From positions 1 to 23,048 of the forward strand of contig PWUB01000257.1 of assembly GCA_003563755.1 (NCBI GenBank): a DNA stretch of 23,048 bases, in the 5' to 3' direction. Of the stretch, positions 1-6,777 are shown piece after piece. A program made the translations under genes and the position numbers. Within the stretch, counting starts at the first letter, position 1. Every line of letters starts with the position of its first letter. Under the pieces are notes generated by a model. That model was given only the letters and a program-made list of their open reading frames with translations. It was not told where the DNA came from and did not search any database. The stretch comes from Clostridia bacterium (GTDB lineage: Bacteria; Bacillota_E; SLMV01; PUMD01).

Positions 1-146
1 AGGGTCTTACCCTCCAGGGGACGATCCATCATCCCCATCTTGCTTGACAGCTTCAACTGACCCGCCGTATCCAGGATCTGAAGCAACTCCTCCGTCGAAA
101 AGTCCAACAACGATACGAAATCGCGACCCTTCAGGTCCACTGCCAC
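1..146 (-). CDS. argF: ornithine carbamoyltransferase-type protein, N-terminus (partial)
   Basis: This is the 5' end of a gene that continues past the left edge; about 48 residues are visible. The translation begins (GTG)-AVDLKGRDFVSLLDFSTEE and ends with RPLEGKTL. This is the usual opening of transcarbamoylases: an LKGRDFLSL-like start, a helix with TEELLQILD, then the LxGKTL strand that leads to the STRTR carbamoyl-phosphate loop, which is not visible. Ornithine carbamoyltransferase (citrulline formation in arginine synthesis) fits best. Aspartate carbamoyltransferase or another transcarbamoylase cannot be excluded from the N-terminus alone. The GTG at 146 lies about 10 nt after GAGGGGAG; a second GTG at 140 is possible. 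Only one base separates it from the stop of the upstream radical SAM gene, so the two are probably translationally coupled. Confidence 0.72.
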   Translation of the reverse strand, partial: MAVDLKGRDFVSLLDFSTEELLQILDTAGQLKLSSKMGMMDRPLEGKT

Positions 147-147
147 T

Positions 148-1182
148 CTATGCACTCCCCTCGCTCTGTATAAGGTTCACCGGACGGCCGCACGCGGCGC
201 ACCGGTCACCGTCGAGTCCGTTGACCCTTACGCGGTAGCCGCTTCTTTTCACTATCATGCTGTTACATTCGGGGCACAGGGTATCGGAAGCACCCGGGGC
301 CAGGATGTTGCCCAGGTAGACGTGGTTGAGCTTCTCCCGGGCTATCTCCCGGGCCCGAAGCATGGTTTCCATTGTGGTCGGTGGCCGCTGCATGCGGTGA
401 TGCGGGTAGTAGCGACTGAGATGCAGGGGGATGTCCTCATCCACCCCGGCGAGCCATTCGGACAGCTTGCTGAGATCATCGGGATCATCCGTTCCGTCGG
501 GTACCAGCAGGGTGGTGACTTCCACGTGAACTCCGGCCTCGTAGGCCAGTTCCACGTTCCTCACCACCACGGATAGATCGCCACCGCAGACCCTCTGGAG
601 GAAGTCGGGGTCGAATCCCTTCACGTCGATGTTACAGGCGTCGATGTGTCGGAGCAGCTGCGTCCAGGGCCTCTCATTCAGGTGGGCGTTGGTGACCAGC
701 ACGTTGACAAAGCCCGCATCCGATACCAGCTCGGAGGTATCCCGGACATATTCATACCACACCACCGGTTCCGAGTAAGTGTAGGCCACGCCCACGCATC
801 CATCGCCGGAGTGTCGCTTCACCATGGGCAGGACAGCCTCGGGAGGCAGGTGCCTCAGCCCCAGGCTGTCGGGATTCCTCGGATCCGATATGTGCCAATT
901 TTGGCAGAAAGCGCAGTTGAGGTTGCATCCGAAGGTACCGAGGGAGAGGATGCTGCTTCCCGGATGGAAGTGATACAGCGGCTTCTTCTCGATGGGGTCG
1001 ATGGCCGCCGAGGTTACCCTGGCGTAGTTGTTCAGCACCAGTGACCCACCGCGGTTGGATCTTCCCCTACACACACCCGAAGCTCCAGGGTCCATCAGGC
1101 ATTCCCTGGGACACAGCAGGCACTGAACAGCGTCGCCGTCGCTAGATGTGAACTCCGGAGCAGGCACCTGTCTAGCAGGCAT
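148..1182 (-). CDS. amrS: AmmeMemoRadiSam system radical SAM enzyme
   Basis: A 344-residue radical SAM protein. The [4Fe-4S]-binding CX3CX2C motif is CNLNCAFC (C86, C90, C93), placed after GTFG as in pyruvate formate-lyase-activase-like proteins. The N-terminus carries a second cysteine set (C21, C24, C28, C38), the CxxCPxxC...GxxGxC pattern typical of this subfamily. The C-terminal 40 residues add a CPEC...CAAC zinc-ribbon-like pair. The gene lies 14 nt after the fused MEMO/AMMECR1 gene, which identifies it as the third component of the AmmeMemoRadiSam system rather than a PflA. The family is expected to cleave SAM reductively to a 5'-deoxyadenosyl radical; its substrate is, to my knowledge, not established. 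The start follows an AAGGG site by about 10 nt. Confidence 0.9.
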   Translation of the reverse strand: MPARQVPAPEFTSSDGDAVQCLLCPRECLMDPGASGVCRGRSNRGGSLVLNNYARVTSAAIDPIEKKPLYHFHPGSSILSLGTFGCNLNCAFCQNWHISDPRNPDSLGLRHLPPEAVLPMVKRHSGDGCVGVAYTYSEPVVWYEYVRDTSELVSDAGFVNVLVTNAHLNERPWTQLLRHIDACNIDVKGFDPDFLQRVCGGDLSVVVRNVELAYEAGVHVEVTTLLVPDGTDDPDDLSKLSEWLAGVDEDIPLHLSRYYPHHRMQRPPTTMETMLRAREIAREKLNHVYLGNILAPGASDTLCPECNSMIVKRSGYRVRVNGLDGDRCAACGRPVNLIQSEGSA

Positions 1183-1196
1183 CCATCTCAGTCCCT

Positions 1197-2534
1197 TCAG
1201 TGCGAACCATACCGCCTCACTTCGAATCGTTGAATCCTCAGCCCGCGGTCACGCGTACAAAGATCCGCCTTCTGACACGCTATCTCCAACTGCCGCTCAG
1301 GGGTGTCAACACCCTCGAGGCCCGGTAGCAGAACCCCCCTGCGGGCTCCCCGTGACACCACCACACCGTAACGAGTCGGATCCAGGTCCTGGACACCACC
1401 GACGGTTTCCGGTTCCCCCAGCACATCCACCGACACGTCTATGTGAGGAATCTCTTCGGGTGTCACCGGAGGAAAACGCGGGTCGCGAACACCTGCAGTG
1501 ACAGCGTTGCGTATAATCTCGGAGGCCACGTTCTTCTCCGTAGGCTCCACGGTGCCCATGCAGCCCCTCAGCCGCCCATCCTTCCTCAGGGTCACGAAGA
1601 CACCGCCTCTCTCCTGCAGTTCGAGCGGAAGACAGCTGGGCGGCTGCAATGTCTCGCCCTCTGTGAGATAGTGCCTCAATGATTCCTCCGCCAATTCAAC
1701 GGGACCTGATGACCCCTCAGGATCAGCCGCGAGGGCCATACTCACCACCGCGTAACCGACTCCAAAGGGCCCTTCATAGGAATACACATGCCCGTGAAAT
1801 TCCCTGTCCGCCAGGGAGCCCAGGGCCACCAGCAGCGGGTTGTAGCCGCACTGCCCGGCGTCCTGAACCAGCGAATCTGACATGTCGAGAATACCATCAG
1901 GCTCACCGTCGCCCAGGTGCCTGACGACTGCCCTGTCGAATTCTTCACCCCGGGGATCGTATCCGGACGGTGCGCCCGGGGTGAGACGATGGGAAAGGTC
2001 CCCACTGGCCACGGCAACGACCCTTTTTTTGCGATCCCGAGCCGTTTCGTGGATCATCCTTCCGAAGGATCTGAGGGTGTCCCGCCCCACGAAGGGCATC
2101 CCACAGTACACCAGCGGCAGTCGTATTCCGAAACCTTCCATCAGCCTCAGCGGAACCACGGCTCCGTGATCCAGGTGCAGAACATCTCCCCTGTCGATAC
2201 ATCTCGTAGGTATCCCTGATTCCATCGAAGTGGACGCCAACTCCCCCGTGAAGGCCCTGTCCACCGGCCAGTCGACCATCACATCCGGGGCGCGGAACTG
2301 GGCCAGGCTGCCCCTCGCACGGTGAGCGTGCAGCAGTGGTATCTCACCTCGAAGGGCCGGCCCGTGGGGATCGATTAACACCATCGTGTCCACCTTCAGC
2401 GACGCAATCCACCCGGAGAGATCTCCCATGGCAGATCTGGTTGCACTCACGCGGTCGGAATCTGCTCCTCCCACCTCGGGGAGCACGATCGGAGGATGGG
2501 GCACGAGCGCGGCACCTACAACACCGTGGGCCAA
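1197..2534 (-). CDS. fused AmmeMemoRadiSam protein B + A (MEMO/LigB-like domain plus AMMECR1 domain)
   Basis: A 445-residue two-domain protein. Residues about 5-270 are a class III extradiol dioxygenase subunit-B-like (MEMO1-like) domain. Possible metal or active-site histidines lie in VPHPP (H13), DPHGP (H57), LDHG (H123) and SGDLSHR (H182). Residues about 279-445 are an AMMECR1 domain, with the hallmark LRGCMGT (322-328) and RDPRFPPV. This fusion is a known architecture (the cd07951-type N-terminal domain). The function is unknown. The reading frame stays open further upstream, but the TTG at 2534 lies 8 nt after a strong GGAGG and just downstream of a TGGTATAAT promoter. It also gives the family-like opening MxxGVVGAALVPHPP. 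It heads the operon with amrS and argF. Confidence 0.9.
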   Translation of the reverse strand: MAHGVVGAALVPHPPIVLPEVGGADSDRVSATRSAMGDLSGWIASLKVDTMVLIDPHGPALRGEIPLLHAHRARGSLAQFRAPDVMVDWPVDRAFTGELASTSMESGIPTRCIDRGDVLHLDHGAVVPLRLMEGFGIRLPLVYCGMPFVGRDTLRSFGRMIHETARDRKKRVVAVASGDLSHRLTPGAPSGYDPRGEEFDRAVVRHLGDGEPDGILDMSDSLVQDAGQCGYNPLLVALGSLADREFHGHVYSYEGPFGVGYAVVSMALAADPEGSSGPVELAEESLRHYLTEGETLQPPSCLPLELQERGGVFVTLRKDGRLRGCMGTVEPTEKNVASEIIRNAVTAGVRDPRFPPVTPEEIPHIDVSVDVLGEPETVGGVQDLDPTRYGVVVSRGARRGVLLPGLEGVDTPERQLEIACQKADLCTRDRGLRIQRFEVRRYGSH

Positions 2535-2568
2535 CGTCACCACCTCCCTGGTAGTTTGTTCATAATCT

Positions 2569-2577
2569 ATTATACCA
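2569..2577 (-). promoter_or_regulatory. extended -10 promoter for the amrBA-amrS-argF operon
   Basis: The minus strand reads TGGTATAAT, a perfect TGnTATAAT extended -10 element. No good -35 hexamer lies 16-18 nt upstream (the candidate is CAATTT), which is typical of extended -10 promoters. Transcription would start near 2562, leaving a leader of about 28 nt before the TTG start at 2534. It lies in the divergent gap shared with cwlD. Confidence 0.65.
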
Positions 2578-2617
2578 CGGGGAGAAGGCGGAAATTGGAG
2601 AGGGTGGGCACGATGGG

Positions 2618-2646
2618 GATAAAGGCCACGAGCACCCCGTATAAAT
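2618..2646 (+). promoter_or_regulatory. possible cwlD promoter, perhaps sporulation-sigma type
   Basis: GATAAA at 2618-2623 and CGTATAAAT at 2638-2646 are separated by 14 nt. That spacing and the CxTAxAA-like downstream box resemble a sigma-E or sigma-G promoter more than a sigma-A one. cwlD of Bacillus subtilis is sporulation-controlled, so the assignment is plausible, but the match is weak. Confidence 0.25.
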
Positions 2647-2673
2647 GAAGAGTAGCGAGAAGGGAGACACTCG

Positions 2674-3432
2674 ATGAGGATACAGAGATATCCCCCGGCC
2701 CCGGGCATCCTTCGCTTTCCCCGGATCAGCACCCTGACCGGGCTCCTGGTCCTCACCCTGGCGCTGATCACCGTCGCCTGGGGAAGCCTGAGCACGCCAG
2801 GGACGGCACCCGTGGCTGCTCCGCTTCACCAGGCCCTGATTCTCCTGGATCCAGGTCACGGGGGACCTGATCCGGGTGCGCTGTCGGCCGAAGGCACCCT
2901 CGAGAAGGACGTCGTTCTGGCCGTGGGCCTGAAGTTGCAGGATCACCTGGAAGCGGCGGGATTGTCGGTGATCATGACCCGGGAAACGGACACGGACCTC
3001 AGTGAGATGCCCGGGGCGTCACTGCGGGCAAGAAAGCGCGCTGATCTGCAGCGCCGCGTTGAGATCATGAACGTTTCGGGGGCGGATGCGGTGATAAGCA
3101 TCCATGCCAACGCCATTGCCGCCAGCCGGTGGCAGGGAGCCCAGGTCTTCTACCATCCGGACAGGGCACCCGAAAACCAGCTGCTGGCCGAATGCATCCA
3201 GGAAGAGCTGGTGCACATAACCAGGGAGACGACCCGCGAAATCAATGTATCCAGGGACAAGTACATCCTGGATAACGTCTGGCTGCCGGTGGTGATTGTT
3301 GAAGTTGGCTTCCTCTCCAACCCCCGCGAGGCCGCCCTTTTAGATGACCCCGGGTACCAGGATAGGATAGCCTGGGCGATCACCGTGGGCATCATGCGCT
3401 ACTTCGCCACGGTGGGAGCCAAAGACCGGTGA
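2674..3432 (+). CDS. cwlD: N-acetylmuramoyl-L-alanine amidase CwlD, spore cortex type
   Basis: A 252-residue Amidase_3 zinc hydrolase. One hydrophobic segment (residues about 19-38) acts as signal anchor, and the catalytic domain starts near residue 53. Zinc and catalytic residues are readable: H62 in DPGHGGPDPGA, E77 in GTLEKD, H144 in SIHAN, and E210 in VEVGFLSNP. It lacks the SPOR or SH3 repeats of vegetative amidases, and the size matches CwlD, which cleaves the peptide from muramic acid as the first step of muramic-delta-lactam formation in the spore cortex. Position next to rpsI is a common Clostridia arrangement and supports cwlD over a generic amidase. It is the only plus-strand gene. 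A GAAGGGAG site precedes the ATG. Confidence 0.85.
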   Translation: MRIQRYPPAPGILRFPRISTLTGLLVLTLALITVAWGSLSTPGTAPVAAPLHQALILLDPGHGGPDPGALSAEGTLEKDVVLAVGLKLQDHLEAAGLSVIMTRETDTDLSEMPGASLRARKRADLQRRVEIMNVSGADAVISIHANAIAASRWQGAQVFYHPDRAPENQLLAECIQEELVHITRETTREINVSRDKYILDNVWLPVVIVEVGFLSNPREAALLDDPGYQDRIAWAITVGIMRYFATVGAKDR

Positions 3433-3433
3433 T

Positions 3434-3446
3434 CCCGACGGTCGGG
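3434..3446. terminator. small hairpin between convergent cwlD and rpsI
   Basis: CCCGA-CGG-TCGGG is a 5-bp GC-rich stem with a three-base loop, filling most of the 16-nt gap between the two convergent stop codons. It could act in both directions, but neither side has a run of T, so it is not a canonical intrinsic terminator. Confidence 0.3.
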
Positions 3447-3448
3447 CA

Positions 3449-3841
3449 TCAGCGCTTGGAGAACTGCGGAGCCTTTCTTGCCTTCTTCAGACCGTACTTG
3501 TGGCGCTCCTTCATCCTCGGATCCCGGGTGAGAAAGCCTGCTTTCCTCAGGCGGGGCCTCAGCTCGGGTTCCGCGGCAACAAGGGCCCTGGCAATGCCGT
3601 GACGAAGAGCTCCTGCCTGCCCTGATACGCCTCCACCATGCACCTTGGCAATGACGTCGTAGTTCGAAATGGTGTTGGTCACCCGAAGGGGAGTCATCAC
3701 TCGCTCCCGCATGGTGGCCAGGGGGAAGTAGTCGTCCAGGGTGGAGTCGTTAACCGCAATGCGACCGTCTCCAGGAACGATACGCACCCTGGCGACCGCC
3801 TTCTTTCTCCGGCCGGTACCCCAGTACTGCAAGACTGCCAA
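3449..3841 (-). CDS. rpsI: 30S ribosomal protein S9
   Basis: A 130-residue uS9 with the usual start [19 protein letters not shown] and the basic C-terminal tail [12 protein letters not shown], which reaches the P-site tRNA on the 30S head. The preferred start is the TTG at 3841, 7 nt after AAAGGAGG, giving [13 protein letters not shown]. An in-frame ATG at 3847 is only one base from the Shine-Dalgarno sequence. It is co-transcribed with rplM, the standard bacterial pairing, and ends 16 nt from convergent cwlD. Confidence 0.96.
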   Translation of the reverse strand: MAVLQYWGTGRRKKAVARVRIVPGDGRIAVNDSTLDDYFPLATMRERVMTPLRVTNTISNYDVIAKVHGGGVSGQAGALRHGIARALVAAEPELRPRLRKAGFLTRDPRMKERHKYGLKKARKAPQFSKR

Positions 3842-3869
3842 AGTCATCCCTCCTTTCTTCGCGAAACAG

Positions 3870-4307
3870 TCATAGCTCTATCTCGAGCGGTTGCGGCTGT
3901 TGGGCCTCGTGGGGGTGGTCCGGTCCAGCATATACCTTCAGCTTGCGCCGCATCCTGCGGCCGAGCTTGTTCTTGGGGAGCATGCCTCTGACCGCCTTTT
4001 CGACCACGAAGACCGGCCTTTCCTCCATGAGCTCGCCGTACGAGGTGGCCTTAAGGCCGCCCGGGTAACCGCTGTGCCGATAGTGGATTTTCCGTTCTTC
4101 CTTGCGGCCGGTGAGGACGACCTTGTCAGCATTGACAACGATGACATGGTCCCCCACGTCCACGTGCGGGGTGAAGATGGGCTTGTGCTTGCCCCTCAGA
4201 ACGTGGGCCACCCGGCTCGCCAGGCGCCCCAGGGGGATGCCTCTGGCATCGACGACCCACCAGTCTCTGTCTACCTCATTTTCCTTCGCCATAAAAGTCC
4301 TACGCAT
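3870..4307 (-). CDS. rplM: 50S ribosomal protein L13
   Basis: A 145-residue uL13, an early 50S assembly protein. Hallmarks are [43 protein letters not shown] and the region [14 protein letters not shown]. The ATG at 4307 follows GGAGG by 6 nt and gives [14 protein letters not shown], matching the family N-terminus; longer upstream versions run into the promoter. A strong sigma-A promoter lies 45-73 nt upstream. The leader could form a 6-bp stem (ATGTGC/GTGCAT with two G-U pairs, plus-strand 4329-4346), but it is too small to call an L13 autoregulatory leader. Confidence 0.96.
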   Translation of the reverse strand: MRRTFMAKENEVDRDWWVVDARGIPLGRLASRVAHVLRGKHKPIFTPHVDVGDHVIVVNADKVVLTGRKEERKIHYRHSGYPGGLKATSYGELMEERPVFVVEKAVRGMLPKNKLGRRMRRKLKVYAGPDHPHEAQQPQPLEIEL

Positions 4308-4351
4308 CGCGCCCCTCCTTGCCAACCCATGCACTTTCAAGCACATCACCG

Positions 4352-4380
4352 ATTGTACCCCTTGCACATGTCATCGTCAA
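4352..4380 (-). promoter_or_regulatory. sigma-A promoter for rplM-rpsI
   Basis: The minus strand reads TTGACG (4380-4375), a 17-nt spacer, then TACAAT (4357-4352), one mismatch from consensus in each box. The predicted start of transcription is near 4345, giving a leader of about 38 nt. The sequence upstream is AT-rich and repeats GATTG. It starts 5 bases beyond the truA stop, so the rplM-rpsI pair can be expressed separately from the long upstream operon. Confidence 0.82.
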
Positions 4381-4386
4381 TCACAA

Positions 4387-5139
4387 TCAATAGCAGACTC
4401 TCATAAGATACAGGCCCCTGGCCGGTGCGGTCGGCCCGGCCAGCGAACGGTCCCGCCCGGCCAGGATATTCTCCATCGATCCGGGCTCCGTCGATCCCCT
4501 CGCCACTTCCAGCAGGGTACCGACGATGCTGCGAGCCATCCTGTAAAGGAAGCCGTCGGCCACCATGTCCACCGTGATCAGTTCTCCCCTCGCGGTTACA
4601 GACAGTTGGTACATGCACCGCACCGTACTGCTGACGGGACGACCGCTGACCTGAAACGACGCGAAGTCGCGCCGGCCCAACAGTTGCAAGGCCGCCCTCC
4701 GCATCGCACCGATGTCCGGGTCAAACCACAGGTGATGCACGTACTGTTGTTGAAAGGGCGAAAGCACGTCCGTGACAGAGATGCGGTAACGGTAGTGCTT
4801 CCACTTTGCCCACCGGACCGGATCGAAATCACCCGGAACTAGCTCCGCACTCCTGACCACCAGCGAGGGGGGCAGCAGACGGTTCAATGCGCGGGGCCAG
4901 CGGGCTATGGACATGGCCACCGGCGGTCGAAAACAGACCACCTGACCCCAGGCATGTACTCCGGAATCAGTCCTGCCCGCACCGTGCACGGGTACCGGCT
5001 TACGGGCCATGCTATGCAGCGTCGCCTCAAGGGTCGACTGCACCGTGGGTTCTTCTCGCTGGCGCTGAAAACCGTAAAACTCCCCACCGTCGTATGCTAC
5101 CGTGAGCTTGACCTGGGCATCGCTTTGCACCGGCATCAT
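4387..5139 (-). CDS. truA: tRNA pseudouridine(38-40) synthase TruA
   Basis: A 250-residue TruA. It isomerises uridines 38, 39 and 40 of the tRNA anticodon arm to pseudouridine. The catalytic aspartate is D58 in GAGRTDSGVHAWGQV. Other family blocks are VAYDGGEFYGFQRQ near the N-terminus, the KWKHYRYRI strand, and GFLYRMARSIVGTLLEV near the C-terminus. The ATG at 5139 overlaps the ecfT stop by 4 nt, with a weak Shine-Dalgarno sequence, implying coupled translation. A second ATG follows immediately (5136). The ecfT-truA-rplM-rpsI order is common in Bacillota. Confidence 0.95.
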   Translation of the reverse strand: MMPVQSDAQVKLTVAYDGGEFYGFQRQREEPTVQSTLEATLHSMARKPVPVHGAGRTDSGVHAWGQVVCFRPPVAMSIARWPRALNRLLPPSLVVRSAELVPGDFDPVRWAKWKHYRYRISVTDVLSPFQQQYVHHLWFDPDIGAMRRAALQLLGRRDFASFQVSGRPVSSTVRCMYQLSVTARGELITVDMVADGFLYRMARSIVGTLLEVARGSTEPGSMENILAGRDRSLAGPTAPARGLYLMRVCY

Positions 5140-5927
5140 ACCAGGAAAGCGGCGCAGAAACCCAAGAGCAGGAACGCTCCCGCCGCCAGGTCACCGCCGG
5201 TCATCTGCAGCAGCTTGTACCGGGTGCGGCCCTCTCCCCCACGATAACACCGGGCCTCCATCGCCAGGGCCAATTCATCGGCACGGCGAAAGGCGCTGAT
5301 GAACAGGGGGACCAGCAGGGGTATCATGTTCTTCGCCCGCTGCAGGAAGTTGCCGCTCTCGAAATCTGCCCCGCGCGCCATCTGTGCTTTCATGATACGC
5401 TCCAGCTCATCCAGCAGGGTCGGTATGAACCTGAGGGCTATGGTCATCATCATCGCCAGTTCGTGAGCCGGTACTCCGATGCGGCGGAAGGGCCTCAGGA
5501 GATACTCTATACCGTCGGTCAAGTCTATGGGTGCCGTGGTCAGGGTCAGCATCGATGTGGTGAGGATCAAGAGCAGAAGCCTCGATGCCATCAGGGCGGC
5601 CTGGGTCACCCCGGCGTCGGTAATGGTGAAGGGTCCGAGCTGGTACAGCGGGTCACCGGGGGTCATCACCATGTTGAGTACCACGGTGAACACTATGATG
5701 ATCACCACCGGACGCAGTCCCCGCATGAGCATCCGCAACGGTATCCTGCCGGTGAGCGCCGTGAATGCCGTCAATCCAGCCATGACAGCGTATCCGGTGA
5801 AACCACGAATGACAAAGAGTATGATAACATACGCCAGCACCCCGACGATCTTCGTCCTGGGATCCAGGCGGTGAACGATGGAATCACCCGGAATGTACTG
5901 TCCTATGGTTATGCTCTTGCCCAGCAC
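5136..5927 (-). CDS. ecfT: energy-coupling factor transporter transmembrane protein EcfT
   Basis: A 263-residue EcfT, the membrane scaffold that couples ATP hydrolysis by EcfA1/EcfA2 to a substrate-binding S component. It opens with IGQYIPGDSIVHRLDPRTK. Hydrophobic segments lie at residues about 26-58, 72-88, 110-130 and 244-263. The two coupling-helix motifs that contact the ATPases are ARG at 184-186 and ARC at 225-227 (EARCYRGGEGRT). The GTG at 5927 follows GGGAGG by 7 nt, and that site lies inside the end of ecfA2, so the two genes overlap by 44 nt. No S component is encoded here, so this is probably a shared (group II) module. Confidence 0.94.
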   Translation of the reverse strand: MLGKSITIGQYIPGDSIVHRLDPRTKIVGVLAYVIILFVIRGFTGYAVMAGLTAFTALTGRIPLRMLMRGLRPVVIIIVFTVVLNMVMTPGDPLYQLGPFTITDAGVTQAALMASRLLLLILTTSMLTLTTAPIDLTDGIEYLLRPFRRIGVPAHELAMMMTIALRFIPTLLDELERIMKAQMARGADFESGNFLQRAKNMIPLLVPLFISAFRRADELALAMEARCYRGGEGRTRYKLLQMTGGDLAAGAFLLLGFCAAFLV

Positions 5928-6777
5928 CTTGGGTCCTCCCTAGAACATCCAACAGGGCCTCCGTGGCCTCCTCCACCGTGAGCACGTCGACGGGAACGGG
6001 GATGCCTGCGTCGCGAAGCCTGCGCATCACCTGTGCCGTCTGAGGCACGTCGAGGTTCAGTTCCTGAAGCCTTTCGTACTGCCTGAATATCTCCCTGGTG
6101 TTCCCCAACATGCCGATACGGCCCCGGGACATGACCACTATGCGGTCAGCCATCCTGGCCAGCTCATCAATGCTGTGAGAAACCATGACCAGGGTCATGC
6201 CCGAACGGTTCAACTCCAGCATCTGGTCCATTATTGCGGCCCTGCCCCCGGGATCGAGCCCGGCAGTGGGCTCGTCCAGCACCAGCACCTTGCACTTCAT
6301 CGCCAACACGCCGGCGATGGCAACGCGGCGCATCTGCCCGCCCGAGAGATCAAAGGGCGACCTGTCGAGGATGTCCGGTTCCAAACCGACGGCCCCGCAT
6401 GCCCACTCGACGCGACGCCCGATCTCCTCCTGATCCAAGCCCAGGTTCTTAGGCCCGAAGGCAATGTCATCGCGAACCGTCTCCTCGAACAGCTGGTGCT
6501 CAGGGTATTGAAAAACCAGTCCGACCTTACGGCGCAGTTCCTTCATCCGCTTACGCTGCGCCCCCACCTCGATGTCGTCTACGAACACCTGACCCCGGGT
6601 GGGACGCAGCAGGCCGTTGAGATGCTGTACCAGGGTCGACTTCCCCGAACCCGTGGGCCCAACGATCCCGAGAAACTCCCCGTCCTCGATCTGCAGATTG
6701 ATGTCTTCGAGGGCCCTCTTCTGCCAGGGCGTGTCCGCATCATAGATGAAGCTCACATTCCGAAATACAATTGGCAT
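5884..6777 (-). CDS. ecfA2: energy-coupling factor transporter ATPase EcfA2
   Basis: A 297-residue ABC ATPase. Walker A is GPTGSGKST from residue 40, the Q-loop glutamine is Q90 in VFQYPEHQLFEE, the signature LSGGQ is at 144-148, Walker B is VLVLDEPTAGLDP with E169, and the switch histidine is H201. The FGPKNLG block and position as second of two ATPases next to ecfT identify EcfA2 (CbiO-like). The ATG at 6777 lies inside the last codons of ecfA1 (25-nt overlap), and its end overlaps ecfT by 44 nt. Expression of all three is therefore tightly coupled. Confidence 0.94.
   Translation of the reverse strand: MPIVFRNVSFIYDADTPWQKRALEDINLQIEDGEFLGIVGPTGSGKSTLVQHLNGLLRPTRGQVFVDDIEVGAQRKRMKELRRKVGLVFQYPEHQLFEETVRDDIAFGPKNLGLDQEEIGRRVEWACGAVGLEPDILDRSPFDLSGGQMRRVAIAGVLAMKCKVLVLDEPTAGLDPGGRAAIMDQMLELNRSGMTLVMVSHSIDELARMADRIVVMSRGRIGMLGNTREIFRQYERLQELNLDVPQTAQVMRRLRDAGIPVPVDVLTVEEATEALLDVLGRTQGAGQEHNHRTVHSG

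Noticed and set aside
2535..2795. Longer N-terminus for the fused MEMO/AMMECR1 gene reaching into cwlD
   Set aside because: The extension would cross its own promoter and the cwlD start, is basic and unlike the family, and the TTG at 2534 has the correct Shine-Dalgarno spacing.
4329..4346. L13 autoregulatory leader RNA upstream of rplM
   Set aside because: Only one 6-bp stem with two G-U pairs is visible, partly at the predicted transcription start; that is too little to support a structured leader.
4308..4386. Intrinsic terminator after truA
   Set aside because: I looked for a GC-rich stem followed by T residues on the minus strand and saw none; the gap holds the rplM promoter and leader instead.
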